Part shown: positions 1 through 7,224 of the stretch, piece by piece
Numbering within the stretch: position 1 is the first letter of the stretch
Layout of the letters: each line of letters starts with the position of its first letter
From: CAWIJJ01 sp963836405
Lineage (GTDB): Bacteria > Acidobacteriota > Terriglobia > Bryobacterales > Bryobacteraceae
DNA length: 64,000 nt
Direction of reading: 5' to 3'
NCBI GenBank assembly: GCA_963836405.1
Contig: CAWIJL010000007.1
Coordinates: forward strand, 186,001 to 250,000
Notes under the pieces: model-generated
The model's database searches: none
What the model was told of the DNA's origin: nothing
Seen by the model: only the letters and a program-made list of their open reading frames with translations
Program-made: the position numbers and the translations under genes

Positions 1-1
1 G

Positions 2-349
2 CGCGTCGCCGACGCTTACAACGACGCTGTGGCGCAGGCGAGCGAAAACGGCGGCTCGGCGCTGGCGCGCGCGGCGCTCAAGGACGTCAACGCCAGGCTG
101 ATTGCCGTGGAGCGTGCGCTCACGTTGAACGAAGGCTTGCCCAACCGTCCCTGGTTCAAACACCAGATCTATGCGCCCGGCTTTTATACCGGGTACGGGG
201 TCAAAACGCTGCCCGCTGTCCGCGAGAGCATCGAACAGAAGGACTGGAAACTGGCCGAGGAATCGATCGCCAAAGTGGGCAAAGTTCTGGAGAACGCGGG
301 CGAGGCGATTCAGAGCGCGACGGCCGAACTCACCCGCGCCGTCCGCTGA
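2..349 (+). CDS. M28-family peptidase, transferrin-receptor-like dimerisation domain (C-terminal part)
   Basis: The reading frame is open from base 2, so only the last ~115 codons lie in the window and the start is upstream. The visible part holds the pattern NRPWFKHQIYAPG followed by YGVKTLPAVRE, typical of the C-terminal transferrin-receptor-like dimerisation domain of glutamate carboxypeptidase II-type M28 peptidases. The catalytic zinc domain is off-window and cannot be checked. The family usually consists of secreted or periplasmic dipeptidases with signal peptides. A GTG at 29 is only an internal codon. The 3' end overlaps the convergent small gene by about 40 bp. Confidence 0.8.
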   Translation, partial: RVADAYNDAVAQASENGGSALARAALKDVNARLIAVERALTLNEGLPNRPWFKHQIYAPGFYTGYGVKTLPAVRESIEQKDWKLAEESIAKVGKVLENAGEAIQSATAELTRAVR

Positions 350-597
350 GATTTGCGGCGCGCCATCAATTGCTGGTTCAGGTGTCCGAGCGAGGCGAAC
401 TGCCCCGCATAATCCGCCAGTGCGGGCGTGCGCCGGCGGCGCGGGTTGAAGTCGCGCCGGCGAAACAGGTCGTTCGCGGAAATCACCGCGGTGCCCATCG
501 GCCGGTATTCGTAGGTGCCCTGCGCCCACGCAAGATCGCCGTCGTACCAGAGGTAGAAGCCCACGCGGACATCATAGCGCGGATGCCAGCAACTCAT
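310..597 (-). CDS. Small hypothetical protein, 95 aa
   Basis: No family recognised. The N-terminal half is aromatic-rich and protein-like (WHPRYDV, YLWYDGDLAWAQ, YEYRPMG), and the middle is arginine-rich (RRRDFNPRRRR). It starts at an ATG inside the last 26 bp of the degenerate receiver gene, which would suit translational coupling, and it ends inside the 3' end of the convergent peptidase. The last ~15 residues may be overlap-driven sequence. It has no signal peptide or membrane segment. Whether it is real rests on composition and overlap only. Confidence 0.45.
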   Translation of the reverse strand: MSCWHPRYDVRVGFYLWYDGDLAWAQGTYEYRPMGTAVISANDLFRRRDFNPRRRRTPALADYAGQFASLGHLNQQLMARRKSQRTARVSSAVAL

Positions 598-916
598 TGA
601 CGGCAGTCACCAGTTCCCCGGGCAGGAACGGTTTGCGCAGCATGCGGCAGCACCGGAAAGGGCTGGCGATATCGGGATCGGGACAACCGGAGATATAGAG
701 GATGCGCAGCCGGTCGCGATGAGGATGAAACAGGTCCGGGGCGTTGGTGATCACCAGTCTCACCGACCCGGCGTCATCCGCAAGAGCGCGCAGCGCCTGG
801 TAAGGTTTGGCCTCGACTACCGCTAATCCCTGCCGTTCCAGTACCGTACGGACGAAATTTCGGACAAATGGATCCTCAACTAGCAGGATGGCCGCGTTTT
901 CTCGTTCATCGGACAT
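572..916 (-). CDS. Degenerate response-regulator receiver domain protein
   Basis: A 114-residue stand-alone receiver-like domain with no output domain. It begins with the acidic pocket (ILLVEDPFVRNFVR) and ends with the conserved lysine region (LRKPFLPGELV), preceded by a T/S-switch-like segment (ILYISGCPD). At the expected phosphoacceptor position the sequence is LVITNAPDLF, so the usual aspartate after beta-3 seems replaced by Asn or shifted. This suggests a phosphorylation-independent or dead receiver. No histidine kinase is adjacent. It overlaps the downstream 95-aa gene by 26 bp. Confidence 0.7.
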   Translation of the reverse strand: MSDERENAAILLVEDPFVRNFVRTVLERQGLAVVEAKPYQALRALADDAGSVRLVITNAPDLFHPHRDRLRILYISGCPDPDIASPFRCCRMLRKPFLPGELVTAVNELLASAL

Positions 917-1250
917 AGTTTTGAGCCTGCAGGCCCGACAGGCGGCGGCATCATACTTCTATTTTGAATGGTGGATTTTCAGGTAGCAATACCCGCAAAG
1001 GTGTGGATTTCGAGAATGAATTACGGGGAGTCGTGGAGCAGTACGGCCCAGCCTCCGAAGAGAGTTTCGGAAAGCGGTCGTTGACCGACATCGGGCCGCC
1101 CATGAAGATCAGCCCGCGCCCCCGGACACGTCGGGCATGGGCGCGCCCGCCGAGGGCCGCGCCATGTAAGCCGCTAAACCTACCGAGCCGCGCACGTCAG
1201 TAAGCGGTGTTTTGGGACTTTGGGTATGTGGCGGAAAGCGAAAACCCGCA
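917..1250. other. Gene-poor stretch with a dispersed repeat
   Basis: No convincing gene in these 334 bp. A 79-codon open frame on the plus strand (964-1203) has no family resemblance and ends in low-complexity Arg/Pro sequence, so it was not called. The stretch should hold the promoter of the minus-strand receiver gene. Near its right end is a 22-bp sequence (1185-1206) that recurs almost identically at 53302. Confidence 0.5.
1185..1206 (+). repeat. Dispersed 22-bp repeat, copy 1
   Basis: The element begins GAGCCGCGCACGT and ends AGTAAGCG. A second copy at 53302-53323 matches 21 of 22 bases; both lie in intergenic sequence and are preceded by a CTA-containing segment. The function is unknown. 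Its recurrence 52 kb away outside genes suggests a genome-wide interspersed repeat. Confidence 0.55.
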
Positions 1251-2657
1251 TCAATTCTTGGCCTGCGCCACCTGAAAGTGGCTCAAGCCGTCGGCGTAAC
1301 TTTTCAGCCCTGCAAACAGCGCCTCCGCCACTTTCTGGCGGTATTCGGGCTTTTTGAGCAGCGCCTCCTCCCGCGAGTTGCTGAGGAAACCGATTTCGGC
1401 GAGAACCGAGGGAATGGTCGCGCCGATAAGCACGATGAAGGGGGCCTTGCGAACGCCGCGGTCTTTGATACCCGGAAAGTGGGCCCTCGAGAACTTGTAC
1501 AGCGCGGTCTGGATTCGCGCGGCGAACTCCTTGGACTCCTCGGCTTTGTCGTGCAGCGTAATTTTCTTGACGATGTCCTGGAGTTCGAAAACCGACTTGC
1601 CGGAACTCGCATTTTCCCTGGAGGCCACTGCCATCGCGTCCTTGGCATCGGTGAAGTTCAGGTAGTACGTTTCGACGCCCGCGATGCGCGCCACCGGAGA
1701 CGAGTTGGCGTGGATCGAAAGAAACAGGTCCGCCTTCTTGTCCGTGGCAAAAGCCGTGCGCTCTTCAAGCGGGATGAAGGTGTCGTCAGTACGGGTATAG
1801 ACTACTTCCGCGCCCATCTTTTCTTCCACCAGTTTGCCCAGGCGCATGGAGACGTCCAGCACCAGTTCTTTCTCGAGCAGCCCCTTGGCGCCCTCGGTGC
1901 CCTGGTCGTGGCCGCCATGTCCCGGATCGATTACGATGCGTCCCACCTTCAGCCCCAGGGCGCGGACCAGCGAGGCGGAACCGCTGCTGGTGGTAGGCCG
2001 CGCGGCTTTGCCGGTTTCAGCCGGGAGAATCGGCGCTGGCTTGGGGGCTTCCGGCGGCTGCGCGGGTTTCTCCAGAGCCGCGATCTTGTCGGCCGTAGCG
2101 CCCTTTGCCATCTGCGACCGGGAAGGCTCGGCGGTAACGTCGGTGCTGCCCGGGAGCGGCGCCGCGGCTATGACGGACGGCGGCTCGCTCTTCGGCAACT
2201 CCGGTTTCGCAACCGCTGGCGGCGTCGCCAAAGCCGTCGTGGCGGTGCTGACTGCCGGAGCGCTTTTTGCGCGCCGCACTTCGATCATCAGCCGGTTCGG
2301 GTTGGCCAGTTGCGAGGTGGAGACCTCCAGTTCGCCGGAAAGATCCAGCACGATGCGCGTCACCGCGGGAGCGGTTTCCCGGACGCGAATTTGCGAGACC
2401 AGCGGATCCTTGAGCTGTGCGTCGAACTTCCGCTTTCCGCGGAAACTCGGCACCGCATCCACAATATCGAAGTAGACGCGCTCCGGATTGTGCAGGCGGT
2501 CGGTGCGGAAATGAAACTCGCGGGAGATCTGGACGGCAACGCGTGTGACTTCGCCGAGCGACCAGTGCCGGACGGCGGTGACGGCGCCCGGTGGCGTCCG
2601 CGCCGGCTGCGCCGCGAGGACGGACCCGAAAATGGCCAGCGAAGCGATCAGCTTCAT
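1251..2657 (-). CDS. N-acetylmuramoyl-L-alanine amidase (AmiC-like, AMIN + Amidase_3)
   Basis: A 468-aa secreted peptidoglycan hydrolase that cleaves the MurNAc-L-Ala bond. The start at 2657 gives a signal peptide (MKLIASLAIFGSVLAA); the longer open frame upstream is a shadow of the transglycosylase gene. An AMIN localisation domain covers roughly residues 25-125, then a long Ala/Pro/Glu-rich linker, then Amidase_3 from about 230. Zinc and catalytic motifs are present: VIDPGHGGHDQG, LEKELVLDV, LFLSIHANSS and the Glu in VLAEIGFLSN. It begins 10 bp after the lytic transglycosylase, so both are probably cotranscribed. Family assignment is secure; the exact role in division is inferred. Confidence 0.93.
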   Translation of the reverse strand: MKLIASLAIFGSVLAAQPARTPPGAVTAVRHWSLGEVTRVAVQISREFHFRTDRLHNPERVYFDIVDAVPSFRGKRKFDAQLKDPLVSQIRVRETAPAVTRIVLDLSGELEVSTSQLANPNRLMIEVRRAKSAPAVSTATTALATPPAVAKPELPKSEPPSVIAAAPLPGSTDVTAEPSRSQMAKGATADKIAALEKPAQPPEAPKPAPILPAETGKAARPTTSSGSASLVRALGLKVGRIVIDPGHGGHDQGTEGAKGLLEKELVLDVSMRLGKLVEEKMGAEVVYTRTDDTFIPLEERTAFATDKKADLFLSIHANSSPVARIAGVETYYLNFTDAKDAMAVASRENASSGKSVFELQDIVKKITLHDKAEESKEFAARIQTALYKFSRAHFPGIKDRGVRKAPFIVLIGATIPSVLAEIGFLSNSREEALLKKPEYRQKVAEALFAGLKSYADGLSHFQVAQAKN

Positions 2658-2667
2658 AACCGAATTC

Positions 2668-3414
2668 TTAGCGTGAGACGTAGCGGACCGATCCGTCGGG
2701 CTCCACAATTTCGCGGATGTGCGGAGCATCGGCGGGTTCGGACTGCGCAAGTTGAGCTTCGGTCGGGGTTTTGGAAGGGATCGTGCCGATCCGCGCTTCC
2801 AGTTGTTTGCGCACCAGAGCCACATAGCTCTGGGTTTCGGCGTAAGGCGGAACGCCTCCATACCGGGCGACGGCCCCTTCGCCCGCATTGTAAGCGGCCA
2901 GGGCGAGCCGGTAATCGTCGTGATAAAGATCGAGAAGGTACCGCAGGTATTTCGCGCCGCCGGCGATGTTCTCCGACGGGTCGAATACGTCTTCCACTCC
3001 AAAGCGCCGGGCCGTGGCGGGTATCAACTGCATCAGGCCAAGAGCTCCCTTGCTGGAGACGGCGAACGGGTTGTAATTGCTCTCCACCTGGATGACGGAA
3101 TGCAGCAGTTGCGGCGGGAGGGAGTTGCGGGCGGCGATCTCCTCCACCGTCCGGGTGAGTGCGCCGGCCATGGCGGCTGCGTGCACGGTCGAAGGCGGAG
3201 CCGCGGGCGCATTGACCCGAGGGGCGTTTTCGTTTCGTGAAGCTTTCTTCGCCGGCACAGCCTTGGGACTGACCACCACGCTCCTCACCAGCCTGCCGGT
3301 GCGGGGGTCGGGCCGGACGACGCTCTTCCAGGATCCGGAAGGCGAACCAGCCTCGGCCGCAGGCAGCAGGGCCGCAAACGTGAAAACCCATCCCAGTGTA
3401 AAACAAAAGCGCAT
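2668..3414 (-). CDS. Lytic transglycosylase (SLT domain)
   Basis: A 248-aa secreted murein lytic transglycosylase, the first gene of a two-gene peptidoglycan operon. The N terminus is a signal peptide (MRFCFTLGWVFTFAALLPAAEA). The SLT fold runs from about residue 95 to 200, with the catalytic Glu in QVESNYNPFAVS and the supporting motifs GALGLMQLIPAT, GGAKYLRYLL and LALAAYNAGEGAV. The C-terminal tail is short and has no peptidoglycan-binding domain. With the amidase 10 bp downstream, the pair would supply glycan-strand and stem-peptide cleavage in the envelope. Confidence 0.93.
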   Translation of the reverse strand: MRFCFTLGWVFTFAALLPAAEAGSPSGSWKSVVRPDPRTGRLVRSVVVSPKAVPAKKASRNENAPRVNAPAAPPSTVHAAAMAGALTRTVEEIAARNSLPPQLLHSVIQVESNYNPFAVSSKGALGLMQLIPATARRFGVEDVFDPSENIAGGAKYLRYLLDLYHDDYRLALAAYNAGEGAVARYGGVPPYAETQSYVALVRKQLEARIGTIPSKTPTEAQLAQSEPADAPHIREIVEPDGSVRYVSR

Positions 3415-3494
3415 CAGAATGTTCGACTCCCGACTGAAAACACACCGGGTGCGGCAGCGGCAGGATCCGCGAAACCCAATGGTATCATTTCTCT

Positions 3495-4079
3495 GTGGAT
3501 GGGGCGGCGCGCAACGGCGGCGAAGCGGGATACGTTCTGGCCGGCGGAAACAGCTCGCGGATGGGCCAAAACAAGGCCCTTCTCCAATTCCGCGGCCAAC
3601 CTCTGGCGCACCGTGCCGCTCTCGCTGTCGAGCAATCCACCGGCCGCGCCACCCTGGTCGGGAACCCGGAGATCTACGCCGGGTTGGGCTTCCCCGTCAT
3701 TCCCGACCTGTACCCCGGGGAGGGTCCTCTCGGCGGCATCGTGACGGCCCTGCGCGATTCGGATCGGAACTGGAACCTGATCGCCGCCTGCGATATGCCC
3801 AACCTGAGCGCGGAATTCCTGCGAAGCCTGTTGCAGGCGGCGCGGGAAGCCGGCTGCGATGCGCTGATTCCCGAGAGCCCGCCCGGCAAACCACAGCCGC
3901 TCTGCGCGGTCTACCACAGCCGGGCGCTGGCTCATCTCCAGGCGGCCTTCGACAGGCGCATCCGCAAGGTCACAGCCGCGCTCGAAGGGTTGCGCCTGGC
4001 TTCCTTCCCTGTAGAAGAAGTGGCTTATTTTCAGAATCTTAACACCCCGGAAGAATGGGAAGCCTATGCCCCAAAGTGA
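3495..4079 (+). CDS. mobA: Molybdenum cofactor guanylyltransferase
   Basis: A 194-aa cytoplasmic nucleotidyltransferase expected to attach GMP from GTP to molybdopterin. The N terminus carries the signature LAGGNSSRMGQNKALL, followed by the G-rich YPGEGPLGGI and the metal-binding ACDMPNL. The start is the GTG at 3495, close to the N-terminal strand; no better ATG precedes it. It is divergent from the transglycosylase, with 80 bp between them. Its end overlaps the ABC ATPase start by 14 bp. No other molybdopterin gene is nearby. Confidence 0.9.
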   Translation: MDGAARNGGEAGYVLAGGNSSRMGQNKALLQFRGQPLAHRAALAVEQSTGRATLVGNPEIYAGLGFPVIPDLYPGEGPLGGIVTALRDSDRNWNLIAACDMPNLSAEFLRSLLQAAREAGCDALIPESPPGKPQPLCAVYHSRALAHLQAAFDRRIRKVTAALEGLRLASFPVEEVAYFQNLNTPEEWEAYAPK

Positions 4080-4827
4080 TCCCTACCCACACTACATCGA
4101 GTTCCGGCACGTTTATAAGACGTTCGACCGGCCGGTTTTGGTCGATTCCAACTTCCACGTGAATCCGGGGGAGACCGTCGCCATCATCGGGAGGAGCGGC
4201 GTGGGGAAGTCGGTAACTCTTTCCCACATGATGGGTTTCCTCAAGCCGGACAGCGGCCGGATCATCGTCGCGCACGAAGACGTCACCGACTTCAGCGAAA
4301 CCCAGATGCGCAGCATCCGCCGCAGAGTGACCATGGTTTTTCAGAGCGGCGCCCTGTTCGATTCGATGACCGTGGGCGAGAACGTCCTGTTTTCGCTCGA
4401 GCTACGCGAAGATTACAACGCTCAAAACAAAGAAGAAGTGGTCCAGGGGCTACTCCAGATGGTGGACATCGCCGACGCCCGCGATGCGTTCCCGGCCGAC
4501 CTGTCCACCGGCTACAAGCGCGCCGTGGCCATCGCCCGCGCCTTGGCCGCGCAGCCGCAGTGTATTTTGTACGATGAACCCACCACGATGGTCGACCCCA
4601 TCATGTCCAACCACCTCGGCGACCTCATGCTCCGCCTGAAGCGCCAGTTGCAGTTGACGTCGGTGGTGGTGACACACGATCTGGACCTGATGTACAAGGT
4701 GGCCGACCGGGTCGTCTTCCTGTACGACGGTGGCGTGATCTATTTCGGCCCCGTGGATCAGTTGAAGAACTCGGAACACCCGCACATCCGCGAATTCCTG
4801 GAAATGGACCAGGTAGCCCGGGCCTGA
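4066..4827 (+). CDS. ABC transporter ATP-binding protein, MlaF-like, degenerate signature
   Basis: A 253-aa ATPase subunit resembling the lipid/organic-solvent MCE-type (MlaF) group. Walker A is GRSGVGKS, the Q-loop is MVFQSGALFDSMTV, Walker B is CILYDEPTTMVDP and the H-loop is VVVTHDL. The signature loop reads LSTGYKRAVAIARAL instead of the usual LSGG-type sequence, and the D-loop region reads TTMVDP. No permease, MCE or substrate-binding gene flanks it, so partners must be elsewhere. It overlaps mobA by 14 bp and is convergent, 4 bp apart, with the VOC gene. Confidence 0.88.
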   Translation: MPQSDPYPHYIEFRHVYKTFDRPVLVDSNFHVNPGETVAIIGRSGVGKSVTLSHMMGFLKPDSGRIIVAHEDVTDFSETQMRSIRRRVTMVFQSGALFDSMTVGENVLFSLELREDYNAQNKEEVVQGLLQMVDIADARDAFPADLSTGYKRAVAIARALAAQPQCILYDEPTTMVDPIMSNHLGDLMLRLKRQLQLTSVVVTHDLDLMYKVADRVVFLYDGGVIYFGPVDQLKNSEHPHIREFLEMDQVARA

Positions 4828-4831
4828 CGCC

Positions 4832-5242
4832 TCACGCGTGCGGCTTGTCCATGTTGAACATCCAGTTGATGCCGAATTTATCCGTGAGCATGCCGAATCG
4901 CGCCGCCCAGAACGTCTCCTGGAGCGGCATGGTGATCTTGCCTCCCTCGGCCATCGCCTGAAACATCGGGTCCATCTCGGCCTGGTTTTCGCAGTTCACG
5001 CTGACCGAGAAGTTGTTGCCTTTGTTGAAGGGCATGCCCGGCATGGTGTCGGACGCCATCAGGACGGCGGATCCCTTGGCAATCCTGGCGTGCATGATGC
5101 GGTCTTTGGCGTCCGGGGGATAATCGCCCGGCATATCGGAAAACGGCATCAAGGTCGCGTCGGCGCCCAGCCCCTTGGCGTAGAAGGTCATCGCCTCTCG
5201 GCAGTTGCCGTCAAAAATAAGGTAGGTATTGATCTCTTTCAT
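4832..5242 (-). CDS. VOC-family (glyoxalase/PhnB-like) protein
   Basis: A 136-aa single-module vicinal-oxygen-chelate protein of the PhnB/3-demethylubiquinone-like group. It starts MKEINTYLIFDGNCREAMTF and contains FYAKGLGAD, ARIAKGSAVLMASD and the C-terminal FGMLTDKFGINWMFN, all usual in this family. The metal ligands of true glyoxalase I are not clearly conserved, so no reaction is assigned. It stands alone on the minus strand and is convergent with the ABC ATPase. Confidence 0.88.
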   Translation of the reverse strand: MKEINTYLIFDGNCREAMTFYAKGLGADATLMPFSDMPGDYPPDAKDRIMHARIAKGSAVLMASDTMPGMPFNKGNNFSVSVNCENQAEMDPMFQAMAEGGKITMPLQETFWAARFGMLTDKFGINWMFNMDKPHA

Positions 5243-5297
5243 CGGTCGGATCCTCGCCCGGTTGTCCCAGGTTCGATCAGGCTACCACGCCGGCAGG

Positions 5298-6047
5298 CTA
5301 TCCAAGATTTATTTCCGACATCAAAGGAAAATGATCCGAGGCTTCGCGCACCCCATTTGTGTCTTGAACCACCTCGCACCGCTCGATGCGGTCGAGGAAT
5401 GGTTTTGGAGCAAACAGGTAGTCCAGGCGGACGTGCGGATCGGAGGTAGGAAACGTGTAGCCCGGCCCTTCCCGGTGGAACGCCCGGTAAGCGTCCGAAT
5501 ACCCGCGCGCCAGCATCAGGGCGATGGTGCGCCAGCGGATTTTTCCGCCGCTCAGCCAGACAAACGGCCGCAGCCGCTTCGGCAGCCGGCCGATGTCGAG
5601 TTCTTCGCCCGGAGCCAGGGTGTTGAAATCGCCCGTGATCAGGTGAAACGCCTGCTGGTACTGCTCGATCTGTCCCAGCAGCGAGCGCAGTTCGTAGGTG
5701 CGGCGGCGCTCGGTGAGGCTGGAGTGAATGGCGGATAGATGCACTCCGAAAATGCGGAGGTCCGTGCCCCCGGGGACGATCTCCAGGTAGCGGCGTTTGC
5801 CGAACAGCACGCCGTGCCAGCGGTAGTGCGACACTTCGGTGCGGCTCAGAAAGGCGAGCGAATCGCCGGGATGGGCGCCCCACCCTTTCATGCCGCAGGC
5901 CGAGGCGAGATAACGGACGACCTCGGGCCGGGTCGCCTCCTCCAGCACCACCAGGTCGGGATCGCAGTTCTTGATCACGCCGGCCAGCGCCCTTTCCCGG
6001 CCGCTGCCGCCGAATCGAATGTTGTAACTGAGCAGGCGAAGGTTCAC
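5298..6047 (-). CDS. Endonuclease/exonuclease/phosphatase family protein
   Basis: A 249-aa EEP-fold enzyme. Conserved blocks: LRLLSYNIRFGG at the N terminus, VVLEEATRPE (metal-binding Glu), FGVHLSA, LITGDFNTLAPGE, VRLDYLFAP and the terminal ASDHFPLMSE with the catalytic His. The substrate could be a phosphodiester in nucleic acid or lipid and cannot be told from sequence. It has no signal peptide. The start overlaps the stop of the upstream nucleotidyltransferase-like gene by 4 bp (ATGA type), indicating coupling. Confidence 0.9.
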   Translation of the reverse strand: MNLRLLSYNIRFGGSGRERALAGVIKNCDPDLVVLEEATRPEVVRYLASACGMKGWGAHPGDSLAFLSRTEVSHYRWHGVLFGKRRYLEIVPGGTDLRIFGVHLSAIHSSLTERRRTYELRSLLGQIEQYQQAFHLITGDFNTLAPGEELDIGRLPKRLRPFVWLSGGKIRWRTIALMLARGYSDAYRAFHREGPGYTFPTSDPHVRLDYLFAPKPFLDRIERCEVVQDTNGVREASDHFPLMSEINLG

Positions 6048-6484
6048 GGTTCCACGCTGCCGAACAGTGTCAGGTAGGGCTGCCCGAAGACGTCGCCCCG
6101 CAGGTACTGCACCCAGTCTCGCGTTCCCTGGATGTTGACGGGCCGCTGTACCATGTCCATCAAAGCCCGCCGCAGCGGGACCAGATCGGGCGCGATGTCG
6201 GGGTCCTCATCGCTGAGAGGCCGGGAATGAACCCCGGGGATCCAATAGCCGCCGATGGAATAGTAGCGCAGCACCTCCGAGCCGACCAAGGTCAGGTCCA
6301 GGTCGCTGGTTCCGGGGCCATCGGCATCGAAAGGCGCGCCGTCCTTCCACCGGAAGCCGGTAATCGCGCTGCCGCGCAGAACACCGGCGTCCGCCTCCGG
6401 AATGGACTGCCGCACGGTTTCGCAGAATCTCTGAAAGTGGGCCAGGCGCCCGCCGAAAGCAAGACGAATCGCGTTGGCCCGCAT
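6044..6484 (-). CDS. Nucleotidyltransferase-like protein
   Basis: A ~146-aa protein with a helix followed by GSAITGF and, about 20 residues later, SDLDLTLVG. This resembles the G-S...D-x-D active-site pattern of the polymerase-beta-like nucleotidyltransferase fold. The frame is open upstream to 6622, but the ATG at 6484 has an AGGGAG ribosome-binding sequence close in front, and the upstream extension looks non-coding. It is translationally coupled to the EEP-family gene (4-bp overlap). The substrate is unknown. Confidence 0.6.
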   Translation of the reverse strand: MRANAIRLAFGGRLAHFQRFCETVRQSIPEADAGVLRGSAITGFRWKDGAPFDADGPGTSDLDLTLVGSEVLRYYSIGGYWIPGVHSRPLSDEDPDIAPDLVPLRRALMDMVQRPVNIQGTRDWVQYLRGDVFGQPYLTLFGSVEP

Positions 6485-6614
6485 TTCTCCCTGGGTGAGT
6501 GCAGGGGCTTCCTCGCTGGGGTTCGCTCCGATGTTTTCCACGCCGCCGTAGATACAATCTGCGGGCCAGTATGAAAATCGATACGTTGAGTCAAAATCGG
6601 CGCGCGGGCAGCAG

Positions 6615-6694
6615 GCCGCCACACATTGGCGGCTTAGTCAATTTAAACGAAGCAAACAAATCATTTGCGCGACGCAGGCCGCCAATGTTGGCGG
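6615..6694. promoter_or_regulatory. Two related GC palindromes in an AT-rich spacer
   Basis: GCCGCCA (6615-6621) pairs with TGGCGGC (6627-6633) around a 5-nt loop. CCGCCAA (6679-6685) pairs with TTGGCGG (6688-6694) around 2 nt. Both are preceded by GCAGG and are separated by about 45 bp of AT-rich sequence. They lie between the nucleotidyltransferase-like gene and the end of the DUF2786-like gene, both on the minus strand. They could be paired operator sites or processed hairpins; neither is followed by a T-run, so simple terminators are unlikely. Confidence 0.35.
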
Positions 6695-6749
6695 TCGGGC
6701 GACCGCCGAACCGCCGAGAAACGCTCCGCCCGGCAATCACCGCCTGGCG

Positions 6750-7172
6750 TCAGACCGCCCGCTCCTTCGCGTCCGCGGTATCGCCATACACCTCTTCCCG
6801 GATGATCCGTTCCGTGGCCTCGGCAAGATATGCGTGCAAGGCGGACTGAAGTTCCATGTATTCCGGCCACAGTGTTCTGTCGATGAAGGAACGTGGCGCG
6901 CGCACGATGACGGTGTTGTAGCGCTGTCCCTTATAGCGGTACGGTTCGAGACCGTAACGCCGGCAGAGCGCGGTGAACAGCCGTCTCTGCCACTGGTCGG
7001 CCATGGAGAACCGGGTCTCCGGCAGCGGTTCGGTTTTGCCCGCGGCTTTGAGCGCCTGGCGGATGCGCTCGATGGCGGCGGCCGCCGCCTGGCGCTCCCC
7101 TTCGGTCGATGCTCCTTCGAAGAGCGCGGTGATCTTGCGCAGCTTGTCGCGAAGCTGTTGTTCGGTCGTCAT
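6750..7172 (-). CDS. DUF2786-like hypothetical protein
   Basis: A 140-aa cytoplasmic protein. The N terminus (LRDKLRKITALFEGAST followed by GERQAAAAAIERI) has the helical repeat-like pattern of DUF2786-type proteins. The C-terminal half is rich in Arg/Tyr (LCRRYGLEPYRYKGQRYNTVIV) and ends with IIREEVYGD. Similar proteins occur as isolated genes of unknown function. It lies 52 bp downstream of the radical SAM gene on the same strand, so cotranscription is possible. Confidence 0.65.
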   Translation of the reverse strand: MTTEQQLRDKLRKITALFEGASTEGERQAAAAAIERIRQALKAAGKTEPLPETRFSMADQWQRRLFTALCRRYGLEPYRYKGQRYNTVIVRAPRSFIDRTLWPEYMELQSALHAYLAEATERIIREEVYGDTADAKERAV

Positions 7173-7224
7173 GGGACGAATAACAGGATGCCAGATTCAG
7201 CCGGCGTGGTGTGGGGCCGTTCGG

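Noticed and set aside
964..1203. 79-codon plus-strand open frame between the receiver and amidase genes
   Set aside because: No family resemblance, late Arg/Pro-rich low complexity, no ribosome-binding site; it overlaps the dispersed repeat.
1212..3095. 627-codon plus-strand open frame opposite the amidase/transglycosylase
   Set aside because: Antisense shadow of two clearly coding minus-strand genes with full family motifs; composition is Arg-rich as expected of a high-GC shadow.
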